Part shown: in pieces, positions 63,773 to 64,000 of the stretch
Layout: each line of letters starts with the position of its first letter
How positions within the stretch are numbered: position 1 is the first letter of the stretch
NCBI RefSeq assembly: GCF_900475275.1
Contig: NZ_LS483364.1
Coordinates: forward strand, 1,178,001-1,242,000
Direction: 5' to 3'
DNA from: Streptococcus sanguinis
Lineage (GTDB): Bacteria > Bacillota > Bacilli > Lactobacillales > Streptococcaceae
Length of the DNA stretch: 64,000 nt
Translations under genes and position numbers: made by a program
The notes under the pieces: model-generated
What the model was told of the DNA's origin: nothing
What the model saw: only the letters and a program-made list of their open reading frames with translations
Databases searched by the model: none

Positions 63773-64000
63773 TTTTTCTCCTTGATATAGGCGTAAATAG
63801 CCTCTAAGTCATTAGGCAAATGGCCATCTACAATAGCGTATTCCAACTCTTTCAGAATTTGGCCCAGTTTTGGTCCTGGCTCAAAGTCAAACTCCCGCAT
63901 CAGCATGCCACCATTGACCACCATTTCCTGCTTGTTATGAATAGTCAGACTGGTGTCAATATTCTGAATAGCAGAGAAATCCACTGCCAAACCTTGCGCC
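63769..64000 (-). CDS. cca: CCA tRNA nucleotidyltransferase, C-terminal end (5' end lies outside)
   Basis: The visible ~76 codons end in LPNDLEAIYAYIKEKK and contain GPKLGQILKELEYAIVDG, the C-terminal motif of class II CCA-adding enzymes. The stop overlaps the ABC-F start (ATGA). The gene runs off the right edge of the window. Confidence 0.8.
   Translation of the reverse strand, partial: AQGLAVDFSAIQNIDTSLTIHNKQEMVVNGGMLMREFDFEPGPKLGQILKELEYAIVDGHLPNDLEAIYAYIKEKK

Noticed and set aside
1..64000. tRNA, rRNA, prophage or insertion sequence
   Set aside because: None of the gaps has a cloverleaf or rRNA sequence, and no transposase, integrase or phage gene is seen.

Overview
This window reads as chromosome of an oral viridans streptococcus, most likely Streptococcus sanguinis or a very close relative. 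The evidence is low-GC Firmicute codon use, AGGAGG-type ribosome binding sites, YSIRK/LPxTG surface proteins and an M26 IgA1 protease with an N-terminal LPNTG. Gene order also follows streptococci: tdk-prfA-prmC-tsaC-glyA, folA-(56 aa protein)-clpX-ysxC, and ccdA-thioredoxin-msrAB-TCS09. A Tat pathway next to efeUOB is uncommon in streptococci and fits S. sanguinis. This is assigned from memory of families, not from a search. Almost all genes lie on the minus strand; the exceptions are a 4-oxalocrotonate tautomerase gene and the apbE/flavin-reductase cluster. I see no rRNA, tRNA, CRISPR array, prophage or insertion sequence.

Layout by position: 1-5742, a housekeeping run (PvaA-like lysozyme fragment, nucleoid protein, glyA, tsaC, prmC, prfA, tdk). 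6136-11096, an acetoin/pyruvate dehydrogenase operon (lpd, E1 alpha, E1 beta, E2) behind a cre-like site. 11097-14911, an unusual double-AAA Clp ATPase and a MATE exporter. 15027-20337, xpt, tatA, tatC and the iron uptake genes efeU, efeB, efeO. 20456-23538, a ClC channel and the NADH oxidase nox with a perfect cre over its promoter. 23797-26757, plus-strand apbE and two flavin reductase genes. 26807-35510, extracytoplasmic thiol/methionine redox: two ccdA-thioredoxin pairs, a Met-rich repeat lipoprotein, msrAB, the YesMN-type TCS09 system and a SaeRS/SptRS-like system whose response regulator gene is frameshifted. 35594-37222, an LPxTG protein with two SSURE repeats. 37439-43306, brnQ, an acetyltransferase and a heterodimeric ABC exporter. 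43486-49050, the IgA1 protease. 49337-50278, rplL-rplJ with the L10 leader. 50562-64000, small membrane proteins, a formate/nitrite channel, mmuM-mmuP, a glucosaminidase, ysxC-clpX-folA-thyA, glucokinase, an ABC-F protein and the 3' end of cca.

The strongest candidate for an undescribed system is 23797-26757. ApbE, which attaches FMN covalently to proteins, has no export signal here. It is followed by a plain FMN reductase and then by a second FMN reductase carrying a PAS-like domain and a Gly/Asp/Ala tail. That tail holds two exact copies of DATSGAS, which fits the ApbE acceptor pattern D-[GA]-x-[ST]-G-A-[ST]. I infer a cytosolic flavin relay in which ApbE flavinylates the tail. Other points worth attention are the 16-Met lipoprotein beside MsrAB, an exact GTTAA-N6-GTTAA box upstream of the SSURE adhesin together with the frameshifted SaeR-like gene, an 8-1-8 palindrome at the efe promoter, and a Clp ATPase with ED in place of DE in its first Walker B.
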